Assembly: GCA_046485135.1 (NCBI GenBank)
Contig: JAWOHN010000117.1
Location: 1 to 9,319, forward strand
Length of the DNA stretch: 9,319 bases
Reading direction: 5' to 3'
Origin: CAZAQS01 sp046485135
Lineage (GTDB): Bacteria > Chloroflexota > Anaerolineae > Anaerolineales > UBA4823
Shown one piece after another: positions 7,103 to 9,319 of this stretch (within the stretch, counting starts at the first letter, position 1; each line of letters begins with the position of its first letter). Under the pieces are notes generated by a model. That model did not search any database, was not told the origin of the DNA, and saw nothing but the letters and a program-made list of their open reading frames with translations. A program made the translations under genes and the position numbers.

Positions 7103-7129
7103 TTAGCACTCTCTGGTCGAGAGTGCTAA
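7103..7129 (+). promoter_or_regulatory. CIRCE operator (HrcA binding site), perfect consensus
   Basis: The arms TTAGCACTC (7103-7111) and GAGTGCTAA (7121-7129) are separated by 9 bp, an exact match to the CIRCE consensus. The inverted repeat extends beyond the consensus to 15-bp perfect arms (7099-7113 and 7119-7133) around a 5-nt centre. CIRCE is bound by HrcA, assisted by GroEL, and represses heat-shock operons; here it implies autoregulation of hrcA. It lies at about +5 to +35 of the predicted transcript. As a palindrome it could in principle also affect the divergent larBEC promoter, but that promoter is about 100 bp away. Confidence 0.95.
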
Positions 7130-7164
7130 AATTTGGAAATAACAACTGTCTGAGACAAATTCTG

Positions 7165-7216
7165 CCAAGAAACGGTGTGCGTGGGGGTGCATACCCCCAC
7201 GCACACCGTTTCTTGG
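7165..7216. repeat. Perfect 24-bp inverted repeat (hairpin) in the hrcA leader
   Basis: The left arm 7165-7188 and right arm 7193-7216 are exact reverse complements over 24 bp with a 4-nt loop (GCAT). The arms are GC-rich towards the loop, with a G5T/AC5 closing stem. The element sits between CIRCE and the Shine-Dalgarno region, ending 18 nt before the ATG at 7235. No T-run follows on either strand, so it is not a classical intrinsic terminator. In RNA it would form a very stable stem-loop in the 5' leader. It could be an mRNA-stabilising or translation-controlling structure, or an extragenic palindromic repeat. The sequence is unrelated to CIRCE. Confidence 0.9.
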
Positions 7217-7234
7217 ATTTCCTGAAGAAGAGTG

Positions 7235-7558
7235 ATGGCTCAACTGACCGAACGTCGAAAACTGGTCCTGGCTCTGGTGATCCACGAGTACATTGAAACC
7301 GCCCAGCCGGTGGGTTCAGCGCACCTGGTGGAGCGTTACAACCTGGATATCAGCCCGGCCACCGTACGCAACGAATTAAGCAGCCTGACAGAAGCCGGTT
7401 ACCTGCGCCAGCCGCATACCTCGGCCGGCCGCGTGCCTAGCGAGGAGGGTTACCGCTATTTCGTGCGCCAGTTGATGGGTCATACCGACCTACCCGCCCC
7501 CACCAAGCGCACCATCACGCACCAGTTCTACCAGGCCGGTCGCAATATGGACCTGGAA
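7235..7558 (+). other. hrcA: HrcA segment: winged-helix DNA-binding domain, C-terminus missing
   Basis: HrcA is the CIRCE-binding repressor of groESL/dnaK-type heat-shock genes. MAQLTERRKLVLALVIHEYI (1-20), AQPVGSAHLVERYNLDISPATVRNELSSLTEAGYL (23-57; the helix-turn-helix) and QPHTSAGRVPSEEGYRYFV (59-77; the wing region) are diagnostic. The linker RTITHQFYQAGRNMDLEE (92-109) still looks like HrcA, where the family normally continues into a W-x-R-L-A-type segment. The remaining 230 or so residues, which hold the dimerisation and GAF-like domains, are absent. Alone this piece could bind DNA only weakly if at all. The upstream promoter and CIRCE support it as the native gene start. Confidence 0.9.
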
Positions 7559-9319
7559 GAGCCGATCGAAACGAAGGATGAGGGAGCATACATCCTCAGC
7601 CGCATCAAGGAGAACCCGATCCTGCGCGGCAAGCTTGCCTCGGACGACGGCAGAGCGATTGCCGTATTCATCCCGATCGAATCCAAAGACATGTCGCATC
7701 GGATCGCCGGCGAGATGCAGGCCATAATCGACAAGTACAAGGGAACAGAGCAGTACCATATCGCCGGGCTGCCGGTCGCCGAAGACTCGTTCGGCGCGGA
7801 GATGTTCTCGCAGATGGTTTTCTCCGCCCCGGCGGCAATGGCTATCATATTCCTTCTGCTGCTCGTGTTTTTCCGGCAGGTGAAGATTATTCTCGCGCCG
7901 ATGATCGTGGCGATGATGTCGGTGATCTGGGCGATGGGGCTCTTGATCGCCACCGGCCACACCGTCCACATCATGTCATCGATGATACCGATCTTCCTCA
8001 TACCGATCTCGGTACTGAACTCGATTCACATTATATCGGAGTTCCACGACCACTACGGCCGCTACAAACACAAAGCGAGTACGATCAAGCACTCGATCCA
8101 GACGCTCTTCCTCCCCATGCTGTTCACTTCGGCGACGACGATAGCCGGGTTTGCTTCGCTCGCGACCACCCCTATTCCACCGGTGCAGGTGTTCGGTATC
8201 TTCGTCGCGTTCGGCGTGCTCGTCGCCTGGTTCCTTTCGATCACTCTCAATCCGGCGATCGGAATCCTCATTTCCGACAAGGCCCTGCGCAACTTCGGCA
8301 AGGCCGATGATGAGCACGGCGTGTTGTCAAAAATCATGCATGCGTTCCGCGACTTCGCCTGGAAAAATAACAAAGCCATTATCGCCGGCGCTTCGGTGGT
8401 GATTGTCCTCGCCGCAGTCGGTTTGAGTATGATCGTGGTCAACGACAACCCGGTGAAATGGTTCAAGCAATCGCACCCGATCCGCCAGGCGGATATGGTC
8501 ATGAACGAGCACCTCGCCGGCACCTACATGAACTACCTCGTCTTCGCGGGCGAGGAACCGGATGCGATGAAGAGCCCGGAAGTGCTCACATATATGCAGG
8601 GATTGCAGCAGCACCTGGTCAAGCACGAGATAGTCGGCGCGACCACTGGCCTGCCCGACGTCGTCAAGAAAGTCCGCTACGAACTGTTCGAGGCCGATTC
8701 ATCGCAGGTGTTCATTCCGACCAATCAGGACGAAGTCGCCCAGATGCTGTTCCTGTTTGAAATGTCCGGCGGCGACCCGGACGACCTGTTCAAGTTCGTG
8801 ACGCCGGACTACGATAAAGCGAATCTCTGGGTCCAGCTCAACACCGGCGACAACATGGAGGTCCAGTCGACCATCGAGTACGCCTCCGCCTACATCGCCG
8901 AGCACCCGCTCCCGGTCGGCGTGACCGCCGAGTGGGCGGGCAAGCCGTACATCAATATCGTCTGGCAGCAGAAGATGGTCTCCGGCATGGGTTGGTCGCT
9001 GCTCTCGGCCTACGCCGTCGTACTCATCATGATGATCATCCTCTTCCGCTCGCTCCGGTGGGGGCTGATGTCGATGCTACCGTTGACCATCACCATTATG
9101 GCGATCTACGGCTTCATCGGCTATATCGGCAAGCCCTACGACATGCCGGTGGCGGTGCTCTCGTCGCTGACCCTCGGGCTCTCGGTCGACTTCGCCATCC
9201 ACTTCATCCAGCGCCTGCGCTCGATTCATAGGGAGACCGGCGATTATCGCAAATCAATCCATGAGATATTCGAGGGTGCCGGCCGCGCGATTTCGCGCAG
9301 CGTCCTCGTGATCGCGATC
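7235..9319 (+). CDS. In-frame HrcA N-terminus / RND-MMPL transporter chimera, open at right edge
   Basis: One stop-free frame of 695 codons runs from the ATG at 7235 (a GTG at 7232 is an in-frame alternative) to the last base. Residues 1 to about 108 are the DNA-binding half of the heat-shock repressor HrcA. From about residue 109 the protein is an RND/MMPL-superfamily transporter. The HrcA dimerisation/GAF-like half is absent, as are the transporter's first helix and most of its first extracytoplasmic domain. The upstream CIRCE site fits only the HrcA part. Codon use changes at the join: the second part uses many TCG serine and ATA isoleucine codons that are scarce in the genes to the left. 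This is a single CDS formally, but most likely a contig misjoin or a recombination scar rather than a working protein. The weak Shine-Dalgarno GAAGAAG lies just before the start. Confidence 0.8.
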   Translation, partial: MAQLTERRKLVLALVIHEYIETAQPVGSAHLVERYNLDISPATVRNELSSLTEAGYLRQPHTSAGRVPSEEGYRYFVRQLMGHTDLPAPTKRTITHQFYQAGRNMDLEEPIETKDEGAYILSRIKENPILRGKLASDDGRAIAVFIPIESKDMSHRIAGEMQAIIDKYKGTEQYHIAGLPVAEDSFGAEMFSQMVFSAPAAMAIIFLLLLVFFRQVKIILAPMIVAMMSVIWAMGLLIATGHTVHIMSSMIPIFLIPISVLNSIHIISEFHDHYGRYKHKASTIKHSIQTLFLPMLFTSATTIAGFASLATTPIPPVQVFGIFVAFGVLVAWFLSITLNPAIGILISDKALRNFGKADDEHGVLSKIMHAFRDFAWKNNKAIIAGASVVIVLAAVGLSMIVVNDNPVKWFKQSHPIRQADMVMNEHLAGTYMNYLVFAGEEPDAMKSPEVLTYMQGLQQHLVKHEIVGATTGLPDVVKKVRYELFEADSSQVFIPTNQDEVAQMLFLFEMSGGDPDDLFKFVTPDYDKANLWVQLNTGDNMEVQSTIEYASAYIAEHPLPVGVTAEWAGKPYINIVWQQKMVSGMGWSLLSAYAVVLIMMIILFRSLRWGLMSMLPLTITIMAIYGFIGYIGKPYDMPVAVLSSLTLGLSVDFAIHFIQRLRSIHRETGDYRKSIHEIFEGAGRAISRSVLVIAI
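7562..9319 (+). other. RND/MMPL-superfamily transporter segment, N- and C-terminally incomplete
   Basis: From PIETKDEGAYILSRIKENPILRGKLASDDGRAIAVFIPI (residues 110-148 of the fused frame) the sequence follows the end of the first extracytoplasmic domain of an RND-family exporter. Helices follow at about 197-214, 218-240, 247-268, 293-312, 317-346 and 379-401, then a second extracytoplasmic domain (about 402-585), then three more helices. The last carries SVDFAIHFIQRLR (from residue 650), the conserved RND motif with an intramembrane Asp. SSMIPIFLIPISVLNSIHII and FASLATTPIPPVQVFGIFVAFG are typical of the hydrophobic-compound/MMPL-like RND exporters of uncharacterised substrate. Missing are helix 1 and about 200 residues of the first extracytoplasmic domain at the front, and the last helices beyond the edge. 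Codon use differs from the genes to the left. Substrate unknown. Confidence 0.9.

Noticed and set aside
7165..7216. Rho-independent terminator or transcription attenuator.
   Set aside because: No run of T follows the stem on either strand; the stem is much longer than typical terminators, and it lies within a leader just before the start codon.
7490..8626. Several long antisense frames opposite the RND transporter.
   Set aside because: They are rich in His, Arg and Glu with low complexity, overlap each other in different frames, have no recognisable domain, and are shadows of the conserved RND frame.
7235..9319. A genuine membrane-tethered transcription factor (HTH plus RND domain) controlled by CIRCE.
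   Set aside because: Both partners are cut inside domains, the membrane topology would be inverted, and codon use changes at the join. An artefact or scar is more likely, so it is not proposed as a new system.
1..9319. CRISPR array, tRNA/rRNA genes, transposase or integrase genes.
   Set aside because: No spaced direct repeats, no cloverleaf-like segments and no mobile-element protein motifs were seen.

Overview
The window is a bacterial chromosome segment, probably metagenomic. Two stretches do not look native to the rest: an AT-richer patch at about 2889-4130, and everything after about 7560. Positions 1-7560 fit an anaerobic, Chloroflexota/Anaerolineae-like bacterium. This placement is inferred from the look of the HrcA, TrmD, SLC45-like MFS and LarBEC proteins and cannot be proven here.

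Left part, + strand: the 3' part of trmD (tRNA m1G37 methyltransferase, entering from the left edge), then a 12-helix SLC45/GPH-type sugar transporter with a very strong Shine-Dalgarno, then an RluA-family pseudouridine synthase 12 nt behind it. Next comes the AT-richer patch. It holds a decapitated short-chain dehydrogenase remnant and an intact SMP-30/gluconolactonase-family lactonase, which look like debris plus a survivor of a sugar-oxidation cluster.

Middle part, - strand: a compact larB-larE-larC operon with overlapping genes. It encodes the whole biosynthesis of the nickel-pincer nucleotide (NPN) cofactor: LarB carboxylates and hydrolyses NaAD, LarE adds sulfur, LarC inserts nickel. 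The LarE carries a CxxC plus a third cysteine, predicting the [4Fe-4S]-cluster type rather than the sacrificial-cysteine type. LarC is one uninterrupted ORF. No LarA-type racemase is in the window. An extended -10 promoter lies upstream of larB.

Right part, + strand: a divergent sigma-A-type promoter, a perfect CIRCE operator, a perfect 24-bp hairpin in the leader, and the start of hrcA (heat-shock repressor). After about 108 codons the HrcA reading frame passes without a stop into an RND/MMPL-type transporter that lacks its first helix and most of its first extracytoplasmic domain, and runs off the right edge. Codon use changes at the join and the predicted topology makes no sense. The likeliest explanation is a chimeric contig join, or else a recombinational fusion. 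This is the most striking anomaly of the window, and it should be excluded as an assembly artefact before any biology is built on it.
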